Below are positions 17,554 to 25,258 of a stretch of 38,003 nt of DNA, in pieces; positions within the stretch are counted from its first letter, which is position 1; every line of letters starts with the position of its first letter. The DNA is from Streptomyces sp. sk2.1. Its GTDB lineage: Bacteria > Actinomycetota > Actinomycetes > Streptomycetales > Streptomycetaceae. Location of the stretch: the NCBI RefSeq assembly GCF_008120935.1, contig NZ_RDBO01000040.1, forward strand, positions 12,428 through 50,430. The letters are read 5' to 3'. The notes under the pieces were generated by a model. That model was not told the origin of the DNA, searched no databases, and saw only the letters and a list, made by a program, of their open reading frames with translations. The position numbers and the translations under genes were made by a program.

Positions 17554-17820
17554 TTGTACCCCGTCGAGAACGAGCCCCTGCCGCAGACAGGACACGCCGA
17601 GATCCGGATCGTCGCCGCAACTCCCGAAGCCGCCCGCGCGGTCGCCGAAGCAATCCGCCGCTGCTTCGCCGGAACGGAACAGCGCAGCTACCCCGCTCCC
17701 GGAGGCGGCACTCGGCTCCACCTCACCGTGAACACCGAATCCGCCGCAGGACCTGCCCTCTCCTGGCTCACCAACAGCAGACCGTCCGCGCACACCGGCA
17801 CCCACGGCAACGACCTCTGA
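17554..17820 (+). CDS. Small conserved protein, 88 aa, paralogue of the 13096 gene
   Basis: This protein aligns with the 13096 gene product across GHAEIRIVAATPEAARAVAEA, RRCFAGTEQRSYPAPGGGTRLHL and LSWLTNSRP. The TTG at 17554 follows GAAGGGA at a suitable distance and is used in both paralogues. It is in the operon-like run with the DUF5994 gene and the winged-helix-like gene. No function is assigned. The high conservation of the CFAG-EQRSYPAP segment, more than its flanks, indicates the functional core. Confidence 0.78.
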   Translation: MYPVENEPLPQTGHAEIRIVAATPEAARAVAEAIRRCFAGTEQRSYPAPGGGTRLHLTVNTESAAGPALSWLTNSRPSAHTGTHGNDL

Positions 17821-17858
17821 GAAGCACCGGACCTTCTCATGCACGAAAGGACTCGATC

Positions 17859-18131
17859 ATGGCGACCCTCCGCGAGCGGCAGATCTACCGCGAGCGGGTC
17901 CTGACCGCCCTCTACGAAGCCACCGAAGGCAACCGTCTCCTCGGAGTCCCTGGGCGGAAGCTGCGGAACGACCTGCGCATCCCGGAGGAAGACCTGGCCG
18001 CCGCCTGCACTTACCTCGCCGGCGAGGGCCTGATCACTGTCGACTGGGAACCGGGCAACACACCCGCGATGGTCTCCCTGACCCACCGGGGAATCCGCCG
18101 CATGGAGGCCGAAGAAGAAGGACGCGACTGA
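17859..18131 (+). CDS. Winged-helix-like small protein, 90 aa
   Basis: The sequence begins MATLRERQIYRERVLTALYE and has the pattern of a small winged helix: three helices (VLTALYEATEGN, GRKLRNDLRI, EEDLAAACTYLAGEGLI) and a strand pair (ITVDWEPG, PAMVSLTHRGI). This fold often binds DNA or protein; no clear recognition helix signature is visible, so the call is structural inference. GAAAGGA precedes the ATG. It closes the operon-like run of segment 1 and is the only candidate DNA-binding protein in the DUF5994 cluster. Confidence 0.7.
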   Translation: MATLRERQIYRERVLTALYEATEGNRLLGVPGRKLRNDLRIPEEDLAAACTYLAGEGLITVDWEPGNTPAMVSLTHRGIRRMEAEEEGRD

Positions 18132-18704
18132 GCCGGACTGGCCAAGGGCCGAGCCGTCCACCGCTCAGCCCGGCACGTGCGGCCCCTTGCGCGCACACGA
18201 ACGAGGGGGACGGGGCCTGCCCGATGGCCCGCTCTCCCCTCCCGGTCCGTCCGGCCCGCAGTCGTACAATTGAACGTGGATCGAGCACTCTCACGTGTGA
18301 CGATCCGGAAGGGCGGCCCCGGCGGAGTGAATGCGCTGGGGCCGTTGCGACGACGGCCGCCATAAGGCCCACGCGCCCGACGCCATGTGGCCGCCTCACA
18401 GCCGGCGGATCGGTCCCCTCCGGGGCGAAGGCGTCTAGGAGCCCCGGGGCCAGGAGGCGGGCACGGTCCGGGACACCCCTCTCACGGAGGCCGGCCGACC
18501 TGGGCCCACATCGATGCGGACCCCCGCCGACCGCGTCCTGTGCGGCGGTCCCGTACGCGTAGACGTGGACGTCGGCAGCGGCGCAGAGTGTTCCGTTCAG
18601 ATGGTTTCACCCTGCCGGACTGCAGCCCAGAACTGGTTCGTGCACTTCCGGCACGGACGGCCCTGACAATCGGAGCGGGCTTCTGCTACGAGGTCGCGCC
18701 GGGC
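18132..18704. other. Intergenic region, 573 bp, with a structured part
   Basis: I see no gene with a plausible start and composition here. The part at 18278-18344 can form two hairpins and is listed separately. The rest is featureless GC-rich DNA. Confidence 0.5.
18278..18344 (+). ncRNA. Candidate structured RNA or leader
   Basis: GGATCG (18278-18283) pairs with CGATCC (18301-18306), enclosing a second small CAC/GTG pairing. CGGCCCC (18314-18320) pairs with GGGGCCG (18338-18344). No open reading frame follows on this strand. A small RNA or an orphan leader is possible; the evidence is structural only. Confidence 0.25.
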
Positions 18705-19835
18705 TCAGTCCGTCCCTCGGCCCCCCAGCGCGTGCTGCCGGGTCAGCCGTGAAATGTCCTTCGCGGTGACGATCCCCACCAGATGGTGCCCGTCCACGAC
18801 GAGAATGCGCATGCCAGTGCCCGGGCGGAGCTTGTCGAGAGCCTCACTCAGAAGATCACTCGGGGCGGCAACCGCGCACTGTGACAGCGGGATCGCCACC
18901 TCGCGCACGCGCAACGCCTCCTGGCGCGCTCCCGGTATCCGGGCAAGCTTGCGTATCTGAACGATCCCGCTGGGACGGCCTTCGAAATCGAACAGCGGCA
19001 CGGCGGAATGGCGGGAGCTCACTGCCACCTCGTCGATGAAATGCCGGATGGTCAGCCAGTCGGCGCCGGTGGTCACCGGGCTGGACATGGCATCGGCGAC
19101 CTTGATGCCCCGCAGCGCCGTGTGGATCACGGCGCGCTGCCGTTCGGCGCCGGCGACGACCGTGATGAAGAGACCGACGAAGACGAGCCACAGCCCGCCC
19201 GGCGGCCCGCGCAGGAAGGAGATCCAGCCGAAGGCCATCAGCAGCCCGCCCACGACCTGACCGCTTCGGGAGGCCGCCCGATCCGCACGTTCCCGGTCTC
19301 CGGTGCGCCACCACAACAGCGCCTGCACCACCCTTCCGCCGTCGAGCGGCGCAGCGGGAAGAAGATTGAATGCGCCCAGGAACAGGTTCGCCCACCCGAG
19401 CCACACCAGAACGGCGGCGGGCACCGCCCAGCCGGACATCGCGTGCAGCCCGATTCCCGCTCCGAGCGCGACGCTTCCGATGGCCAGGCTGGTGAGCGGC
19501 CCGCTGATCGCCACTGCGAAAGCCACCGCGGCCGTCGGCGGTCGCCCCATCCGGGTCATCCCGCCCAGCGCCCACAGCGTCACATCCTGTACCGCGATCT
19601 TCTTCCTGCGGGCAATCGCAGCGTGTGCCGTCTCGTGGAGCAGGAGGCTGCCCATGAGCAGCACAGCCCCCACTGCACTGGCGAAGGTGTAAACCGCATC
19701 CGAGCGCCCCGGAGTCCATGCGGGGAGGGTCTGGCGGCCAAGACCGTATGCGAACAGAACGACCAGCAGCGGCACGCTCCAGTGCATCCGCAGTGGTACC
19801 CCGACAACTTGTCCGACACGGACCGAGCCGTTCAT
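18705..19835 (-). CDS. M50 site-2-protease-type metalloprotease with CBS domains, 376 aa
   Basis: This is an intramembrane zinc metalloprotease of the M50 family, which cuts membrane-bound anti-sigma factors or other signals within the bilayer. The zinc motif HETAH is at residues 67-71 in a hydrophobic helix. The second ligand motif LLPAAPLDGG has its Asp at 165. About six membrane segments occupy residues 20-230. Two CBS domains fill the rest (KVADAMSSPVTTGADW... and VREVAIPLSQCAVAAP...), which usually bind adenine nucleotides and control the protease. The ATG at 19835 follows GGGAGACGACG; longer readings lack family similarity. It sits at the right end of segment 1 and could link to the SpoIIE phosphatase signalling (inference from neighbourhood). 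Confidence 0.92.
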   Translation of the reverse strand: MNGSVRVGQVVGVPLRMHWSVPLLVVLFAYGLGRQTLPAWTPGRSDAVYTFASAVGAVLLMGSLLLHETAHAAIARRKKIAVQDVTLWALGGMTRMGRPPTAAVAFAVAISGPLTSLAIGSVALGAGIGLHAMSGWAVPAAVLVWLGWANLFLGAFNLLPAAPLDGGRVVQALLWWRTGDRERADRAASRSGQVVGGLLMAFGWISFLRGPPGGLWLVFVGLFITVVAGAERQRAVIHTALRGIKVADAMSSPVTTGADWLTIRHFIDEVAVSSRHSAVPLFDFEGRPSGIVQIRKLARIPGARQEALRVREVAIPLSQCAVAAPSDLLSEALDKLRPGTGMRILVVDGHHLVGIVTAKDISRLTRQHALGGRGTD

Positions 19836-20219
19836 CGTCGTCTCCCGCCGGCTCGGCACCCGGTCCACCGGACAGGACCTCGCGACCCGACTCCATGGAC
19901 CGACCAGCACGGCACCTACCCACAATTGTCGCTCTCGGAATCTCCCGCAGTCGCCCAGGGCCCGGAACGGGCTTGCTGACCGGCGAACTGCCCGAAAAGC
20001 CCGCCCGCCCATTCCGGATCCGGGTACGTCAGCCGCCCCTCGTCCCCTCCGAACCCAGACGCACGGTTCCAGCCGATCCGACACACCCCGTGTGCCCCTA
20101 CGTGCCATTCGTAGAAGAAAAGCGGTCACCACAGGGCACCGTCCGGCCATCGGCCAGCAACACACCTGTGCAGCGTTTCCGCTGCTCAGGAACATGTCTG
20201 GCGATCACGCGCTGGTTGA
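19836..20219. other. Intergenic region, 384 bp, upstream of the M50 gene
   Basis: It includes the upstream region of the protease gene and ends at attachment copy 2. I see no gene and no clear promoter boxes. Confidence 0.5.
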
Positions 20220-20261
20220 TTCCCAAGCTCAGAGCGCGAGTTCGATTCTCGTCACCCGCTC
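20220..20261 (+). repeat. Attachment-site copy 2 (identical to tRNA-Gly 3' end)
   Basis: All 42 bp match 11629-11670. The upstream half of a tRNA is absent, so it is not a tRNA gene. It is followed by GCCCCAGGTCA and TGAGGCC, a diverged form of the tRNA-Gly terminator, which suggests that the flank was once next to a tRNA-Gly gene. Confidence 0.93.
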
Positions 20262-20547
20262 CACTGCAAAGCCCCAGGTCACATGCCTGAGGCCCGTTTG
20301 CTGTCCATACCCCTTGGGGCCCGCGTGCCCTCGTGTGCCACAAGTGCCCTCGTGACGAGTCGGGTTGGTTCTGGACGCCACTCAAAATTCCGATTCGCTG
20401 CCGTCAGTCGCCCTCTGCTGTGAGGCCGACAGGCGGGGCGTCATCCGTGTGCCTCGCTTCGCAGTCGCCATCATGCGGACCTTCGCTGTGCGTGGCAGCG
20501 TGATCCGAGAGGAATCCGTACCCCCACGCATCAAGAGGAGCGCCGTC

Positions 20548-20754
20548 ATGGCCGGTACGCAGGACAAGCATCAGGAGCCGGGCAAGGGCCGGAGCCGCGA
20601 GGCGCAGGAACACCATCGCCCCGGAGACCCCGCGCAGCCCCGACCGGGCAGGCAGGCACGTGAACAGGAACGGAAGTCCGGGCAGAAGGAGAGCTCGCGC
20701 CGCCGCGAGGACGACCTGCTGCGCGAAGAGGACCTGCACGACGAGGGGCTCTGA
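20548..20754 (+). CDS. Small charged protein, 68 aa
   Basis: The protein is very hydrophilic (KHQEPGKGRSREAQEHHRP..., SSRRREDDLLREEDLHDEGL) and likely disordered. There is no signal, membrane segment or known motif. The ATG at 20548 is preceded by AAGAGGAG at good spacing. It is the only intact gene in segment 2. Similar short charged proteins are seen in Streptomyces; their role is unknown to me. Confidence 0.65.
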   Translation: MAGTQDKHQEPGKGRSREAQEHHRPGDPAQPRPGRQAREQERKSGQKESSRRREDDLLREEDLHDEGL

Positions 20755-20946
20755 CCAGGGCACCGCACGCCCGGAGCCCGGCCGGTACGCAACACTCCGG
20801 CCGGGCTCTGTCGCATCCCGCCCGACGCCAAGGAGACCGGGCCGCCCACCGCGGTGACGCCGCGCTCTCGGCTCGGCCGCCGTGAATTCGGGGGGCAGCC
20901 TTCCGCATCGGCGGCGCTGTCCTGAGGCACTCTCGACCGGACCGCG

Positions 20947-21289
20947 CCCGGCGACCTCGCCGCAGAGTTCCCGGCCCGCTTGTCCCTCACCCCGAAGGCC
21001 ACGCTCGCCGGCCAGTTGGACGGGGCCTGGTGGCCCTGCTCCCGCGACCTCGAAGCCGAGCTCCCACCGCTCGCCACCGCCCTGGAGGACCCCTGGGGTC
21101 GCGTCACCCGCGTCACCGTGAATCCCATCCGCTGGCCCGTCGTACCGCACACGGTTGCCGTGGACGGGTGCGCGCTGCACGTGGGCTGGTTCACCGGTGG
21201 CACGCGACCTGTCCCACACGCTCAGACGGGCCCGCGGCAATGCCACCTCCGACGACGCCACGCTCGTCCTGGCCGAGTGGCGTGGATGA
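20947..21289 (+). pseudogene. DUF5994 subfamily B fragment fused to SpoIIE tail fragment
   Basis: Positions ~20947-21196 read as a subfamily B DUF5994 protein from LSLTPKATLAGQLDGAWW to LHVGWFTG. From ~21197 the DNA instead matches the last ~90 bp of the SpoIIE phosphatase gene (ARDLSHTLRRARGNATSDD and the ending EWRG stop at 21287-21289). The phosphatase frame differs from the DUF5994 frame, so neither part makes a complete protein. A deletion has joined two genes that lay in the order DUF5994-B then SpoIIE, as they do around 14906-15866. Confidence 0.82.
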
Positions 21290-21425
21290 CCCGCCGTCGT
21301 GCCACAACGTGCCAGTAGGGCCGGTACGCAGCGGTGAACAAGAGGGCGGAAGAGACGGCCAAGAACGGGCCGCTAGACATCATTCCCGCAGGTCAGAGCC
21401 CTTTGCCGACCCAAGTGCCAAGTGA

Positions 21426-21467
21426 TTCCCAAGCTCAGAGCGCGAGTTCGATTCTCGTCACCCGCTC
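21426..21467 (+). repeat. Attachment-site copy 3 (identical to tRNA-Gly 3' end)
   Basis: All 42 bp match 11629-11670. Like copy 2 it has GA before TTCCC and lacks the 5' half of a tRNA. It is followed by a well-preserved form of the tRNA-Gly terminator. Confidence 0.93.
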
Positions 21468-21474
21468 CACGGCT

Positions 21475-21501
21475 AAGGCCCAGGTCATTGACCCGGGCCT
21501 T
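21475..21501 (+). terminator. tRNA-Gly-type terminator after attachment copy 3
   Basis: AAGGCCC at 21475-21481 pairs with GGGCCTT at 21495-21501 around CAGGTC-GACC, followed by TCTTGTTGT. The pattern matches the hairpin after the intact tRNA, with compensating changes in the stem. Confidence 0.75.
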
Positions 21502-21632
21502 TCTTGTTGTCCGGAGGGGGCTTGAGCAGAGGCGGCAGCTGATCTCGGGGCCGTTCTCAACGGGGAATGCGGGTGGGTGCGGGAGGGCGGCCCCTGCGGG
21601 CCGTTCTCCCGCGTCCGCGCCGGGCTGTCTCG

Positions 21633-22110
21633 TCAGGCCGTGCAGGCACCTGCGTCGACGTCCGCGAGCAGGGATGGCTCGGTGGGCTCCCAGGAGAGGA
21701 ACTGCTGGACGCGGTCGTGGTGGAGGCGAAGAAGCTGCCGACGGAGCCGAAATGGGCTTCGGCGTCCTGGGGTGACGGAGGCGACCGGCAGGCCGAGGCC
21801 GCTGCCGGTCGACTCGCGATCGTCTTGGTGGTGGCGGCCTCCTCGGCGACGACGGGGAGGCGCGTCCCTGCGGGTGCCTGCTGCATGCCGAGGCGGGTGG
21901 GGCGGGCAGCATCGACGCGGTGCGCCACCGGCCGGGCGGCGGAGCCGTCGCCGATACGGCCGGAGGCTCCCTGCTCGTGGGCAGCCGCAGTGAGGAAGTG
22001 GACGTCCCCCGGTCGCCTGCCGCAGCGGGGCGAGATCGTCCAGGTCACCGCGGACGACGCGGGCGCCCTTGGCCGCGAGAGCCTGCTCGGGCCGGTCGGA
22101 CCGGGCCGGT
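21633..22110 (-). pseudogene. NmrA-like NAD(P)-binding protein remnant
   Basis: Read leftwards, one frame gives ALAAKGARVVRGDLDDLAPLRQATG. A second frame continues DVHFLTAAAHEQGASG, and the first resumes near RVQQFLSWEPTEPSLLADVD. Together these resemble an NmrA/SDR-type protein that has lost its N-terminal Rossmann start and has at least two frameshifts. The missing start is replaced by the simple repeat at 22111. Boundaries and family are approximate. Confidence 0.5.
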
Positions 22111-22148
22111 CGGATCGGGCCGGATCGGGCCGGATCGGGCCGGATCGG
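22111..22148. repeat. 10-bp tandem repeat CGGATCGGGC
   Basis: Three full units and one partial unit stand in tandem, with looser GGTCCGGT repeats following. It lies where the N-terminus of the NmrA-like gene would be expected. Confidence 0.85.
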
Positions 22149-22273
22149 TGGTCCGGTGGTCCGGTGGCCCGCCGAGATGGGTTCGTCGACAACGGCGGAT
22201 CCGACCGGTCGCTCCGGCGACAAATGCACGCGTGAGCTTGTCCTCCTGCGCGCTGGTGGTGGGTGTGCCCTGA

Positions 22274-23803
22274 TCACGAGGCCGGCGCCGAGTCAGGTGA
22301 TGTGAGGCCCCCCGGCTGCTGCGGGGCGGTCCGGTGGGCGCGGCGGGCGCCGGCGACGACCAGGGTTCCGGCCAGGAGCACGACGAGGGCCGCGGCGCGC
22401 AGCGCGGTGTTGGCGCCGTGGGTGAACGCTTCGGTGACGGCGGTGTGGTCGGCCGGGGCCAGTGTGAGCGCTTCCTGCACCGTACGCGGGAGCGGCGCGT
22501 GTCGGCTCAGGTCGGCGGGCAGGTGGTGCGTGAACCCGGCCGTGAGGATGGTGCCGACGACAGCCACCCCCAGAGCGCTGCCCAGTTCGCGGGTCGCGGA
22601 CTGCAGACCTCCGGTGATGCCCGCCCTCTCCACGGGCAGGGCCGAAGCGATCTGAGCGGTCAGGCAGGGCGCGGCCAGCATGATGCCGAGCCCGATGACG
22701 AACAGACCGGCCGCGTACACGGGGTAGGCCATGGTCGAGGCGTACGAGAGGCCGAGCAGGCCGGCGCCGGTGAGCGCGAAGGCCGCGGAGAGTGTCGCGG
22801 GGATGCCGATGCGGCGGATGAGCCCGGGAACGTATCGGGTGCCCACCAGGAGCGGGACGGTCAGCGGGATGACCCCGAGCCCTGCCTGCAGGACGGAGAA
22901 GCCGCGCCCGTATTGCAGGAGTGAGGCGTTGACGTAGAAGAGCCCGAAGCTTCCGAAGAACGTGAGGGTCATGCCGAGGCTCGCGCTGCTGAGCGCCACG
23001 CTGCGGAACAGCCGCGGGTCGAGCATGGGATGGGGGACGCGCAGCTCGACACGCACCCAGCACAGGCTCAGCAGAACGCTGCAGGCGAAGGCGATGAGGA
23101 CGACCGTGCTGTCCCAGCCCAGTTCGGGCCCTTCGATGATTCCGATCAGCAGTGCCACGAAGGCCGCCACGAACAACAGCGTGCCGGGCAGGTCGAGGGT
23201 GCGTTCGAGCCGAGCGCTGCGCGGCGCGGACCGTGCCACCCACGCCAGGCAGCAGGCCGCGATGAGGGCGACCGCCTCGAACAACGTGCGCCAGGAGCCC
23301 GTGCTCAGCACCGCGCCGCCTCCGACGTTGCCGACGACACCGCCGATACCGGTGGCCGCCGCCCAGACGGCCAGCGCGTGAGGGCGCCGCTCGGGGGCGG
23401 TGGCGTGCAGGAGGACGCCGACGCAGTTGGGCAGGACGCACGCGGCGCCGAGGCCCGTGATGGCGCGCCCGATCAGCATGATCGCCACGTTCGGCGCCAT
23501 GGCCGACACAACGGCGCCGAACGCGAATACTCCGAGCCCCGCCATGAGGACGCCCTTGCGGCCGAGCTTGTCGCCGGCCGCACCGGCGGGGATGACCAGG
23601 CAGGCGAAGATCACGACATAGGCGTCGACGATCCACAGCAGGTTCGACGAGGTCGGTTTCAGTGAACTCGCGGCCAGCTGCGGCACTGCCAGGTTGATCG
23701 CCGCAACGAATCCGACGACCAGGGCAGTACACACGCTCACGCAGGCGAGTACCGGGCCGGACCGCCGCGCCGGGCGCGGGGCGCCCTCCGGTATGGGAGC
23801 CAT
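22274..23803 (-). CDS. MFS drug exporter, DHA2-type, 509 aa
   Basis: The protein is a major facilitator with about 14 predicted membrane helices, as in the DHA2/EmrB-QacA exporters that pump small hydrophobic compounds out using the proton gradient. Motif A is present as GDKLGRKGVLMAG near residues 79-91. The motif-C-like GIGGVVGNVGGGAV lies further on, and WIVDAY, typical of DHA2, precedes motif A. The last helix is VVLLAGTLVVAGARR. The ATG at 23803 has AGAAGGA at good spacing; the in-frame ATG at 23902 lies in the operator region. It is divergent from a TetR gene, with two operators between, so substrate-inducible expression is likely. It occupies most of segment 3. Confidence 0.92.
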   Translation of the reverse strand: MAPIPEGAPRPARRSGPVLACVSVCTALVVGFVAAINLAVPQLAASSLKPTSSNLLWIVDAYVVIFACLVIPAGAAGDKLGRKGVLMAGLGVFAFGAVVSAMAPNVAIMLIGRAITGLGAACVLPNCVGVLLHATAPERRPHALAVWAAATGIGGVVGNVGGGAVLSTGSWRTLFEAVALIAACCLAWVARSAPRSARLERTLDLPGTLLFVAAFVALLIGIIEGPELGWDSTVVLIAFACSVLLSLCWVRVELRVPHPMLDPRLFRSVALSSASLGMTLTFFGSFGLFYVNASLLQYGRGFSVLQAGLGVIPLTVPLLVGTRYVPGLIRRIGIPATLSAAFALTGAGLLGLSYASTMAYPVYAAGLFVIGLGIMLAAPCLTAQIASALPVERAGITGGLQSATRELGSALGVAVVGTILTAGFTHHLPADLSRHAPLPRTVQEALTLAPADHTAVTEAFTHGANTALRAAALVVLLAGTLVVAGARRAHRTAPQQPGGLTSPDSAPAS

Positions 23804-23904
23804 TGCTCTCGATTCCTTCTGGGATTGCAGTACACGGAGCACGGCCGGACACCGCCCGGCAGGCCCTTCCCGGGACCGGGCGGGCGAAGGCCGGACATTC
23901 ATTT

Positions 23905-23955
23905 ACGAGTCACCGTGCACCGTAAAGGTAGCACATGCGAGACACCGTGCCTCGT
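23905..23955. promoter_or_regulatory. Paired TetR operators between exporter and regulator
   Basis: The box at 23937-23955 is a near-perfect palindrome, GCGAG-A-CAC-C-GTG-C-CTCGT. The box at 23905-23923, ACGAG-T-CAC-C-GTG-C-ACCGT, shares the left half and centre. The centres are 32 bp apart, three helical turns. Box 2 overlaps TATAGA (23956), a possible -10 for the regulator gene. Confidence 0.75.
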
Positions 23956-23968
23956 ATAGAGTGGCGGC

Positions 23969-24547
23969 ATGGTGGATGGAAGTGGCCGCGGACGGCCCCG
24001 CAGCGAAAGCGCACGTGCCGCCGTGCTGCACGCCGTCGACGACCTTCTGGTCGAAGTCGGTTACGCGGCCCTGACCATGAAGGGCATCGCCGAGCGGGCG
24101 GGCGTGGGCCGTCAGACCGTGTACCGCTGGTGGTCGAACAAGGCGGAAGTCCTCTATGAGGCCAGCGCCATCGACGCCCGGCACGAACTGTCCGTGCCCG
24201 TCGGCGACGACCCCCGCGAGGACCTCAAGGCGTATCTCGACGCGCTCGTCACCTTCTTGTCCCGCTCCCACGCGGGCACCGCCTACCGCGCCCTCATGGG
24301 GGAAGCCCAGCACGACGCGGACGTCGCCGCGCTGCTCGCCTCCCGCGACATCCTCGGGGAAAGCGCGGCAGAGGTCGTGGAGGCGGCGCGGAAGTCGAGC
24401 GGCACCACCCTCTCGCTCGAACAGGCGACCGCGCTCCTGATCGGTCCGCCCTTCTTCCACATCCTGTCCGGGCGCAGTGCGGACGAGATCGACACCGAGC
24501 AGCTCGCGGAGCAGTTCGTGCGCACCCTGAACCATCCGGGGGCATGA
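23969..24547 (+). CDS. TetR-family repressor, 192 aa
   Basis: The N-terminal helix-turn-helix is ALTMKGIAERAGVGRQTVYRWW (about residues 34-55), followed by SNKAEVLYEA. The C-terminal ligand domain resembles TetR_C (RALMGEAQHDADVAALLASRD, EQATALLIGPPFFHILSG). The divergent exporter is the obvious target, and the ligand would be an exported compound. The ATG at 23969 has no clear Shine-Dalgarno; TATAGA stands just upstream, so the transcript may be leaderless or nearly so. Confidence 0.93.
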   Translation: MVDGSGRGRPRSESARAAVLHAVDDLLVEVGYAALTMKGIAERAGVGRQTVYRWWSNKAEVLYEASAIDARHELSVPVGDDPREDLKAYLDALVTFLSRSHAGTAYRALMGEAQHDADVAALLASRDILGESAAEVVEAARKSSGTTLSLEQATALLIGPPFFHILSGRSADEIDTEQLAEQFVRTLNHPGA

Positions 24548-24779
24548 GGCGCCCCAGCACCCCACACGTCCGAAACGGACGCAGCCGGTACGGAGCCCGG
24601 TTTCCACGTCACCCGCCAGGCGGCGATCTGCGGGCCGCACCGGCTGCGGCCGTGCCGCAACGCGCCGGCAGCGGTGGTGAAGAGCGGTCGGAACGGGTGC
24701 CGACACGACATTCGGGCCCGGCCGGCATCAGCCTGTTCCCACAGGCCAGGTGGCATATCTGCGCCTGAATTCCGAGTGA

Positions 24780-24821
24780 TTACCGAGCTCGGAGCGCGAG
24801 TTCGGTTCTCGTCACCCGCTC
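24780..24821 (+). repeat. Attachment-site copy 4 (4 mismatches)
   Basis: Compared with 11629-11670 there are four substitutions in 42 bp (TTACCGAGCTCGG... and TTCGGTT in the T-loop position). The end ...CACCCGCTCTT is conserved. The tRNA-Gly terminator does not follow. It is an older or foreign copy of the site. Confidence 0.88.
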
Positions 24822-25258
24822 TTGTCCGCGGCTTCTCCGGGCCGGCGGCGGGCCGACGCGGCTGTCCCGGTCCGGAACCGGCTGGGCGTTCACCCGTACA
24901 CGGAGGAAGCCGTGCGTACGTGAACTGCCGCGAGTGCGGAGATCGTGATCGATTGCCGGACGACAATGTGTGTTTGGCCGTCGGGCGGAGCCGGCCCGAG
25001 GCATCCCGGTGGTTGTGGACCGGACTGCCGTCCCCGCCGCCTTCGCCCCGACCGTCGTCCCCGGTGCCACGACTCCCGGACGCCGTCGCTGCGGAATCCG
25101 ACTCACGCACACGCAGAACGCCCGGCTGGAAAACTCCAGCCGGGCGTCTGACCGCACCGCCGACAACAGCCGCTTGACCAGCGGGTTGCTACGCCCTCTT
25201 GAAACCGTCACCGGAAGTGGGACTGTGCATCCGGCGTGGTCTCCAGGCCGCCGTCAGG
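24822..25258. other. Intergenic region, 437 bp, left part of segment 4
   Basis: Only the terminator hairpin at 25118-25147 is recognisable. No gene is supported. Confidence 0.5.
25118..25147. terminator. Terminator hairpin
   Basis: ACGCCCGGCTGG at 25118-25129 pairs perfectly with CCAGCCGGGCGT at 25136-25147 around AAAACT. It lies 110 bp beyond the stop of the leftward gene at 25259. Confidence 0.75.

Noticed and set aside
20220..21467. Attachment copies 2 and 3 as additional tRNA-Gly genes
   Set aside because: The acceptor 5' strand, D-arm and 5' anticodon stem are missing.
24822..25258. Genes between attachment copy 4 and the 199-aa gene
   Set aside because: Several open frames exist but none has a plausible start or protein-like composition; only a terminator is supported.
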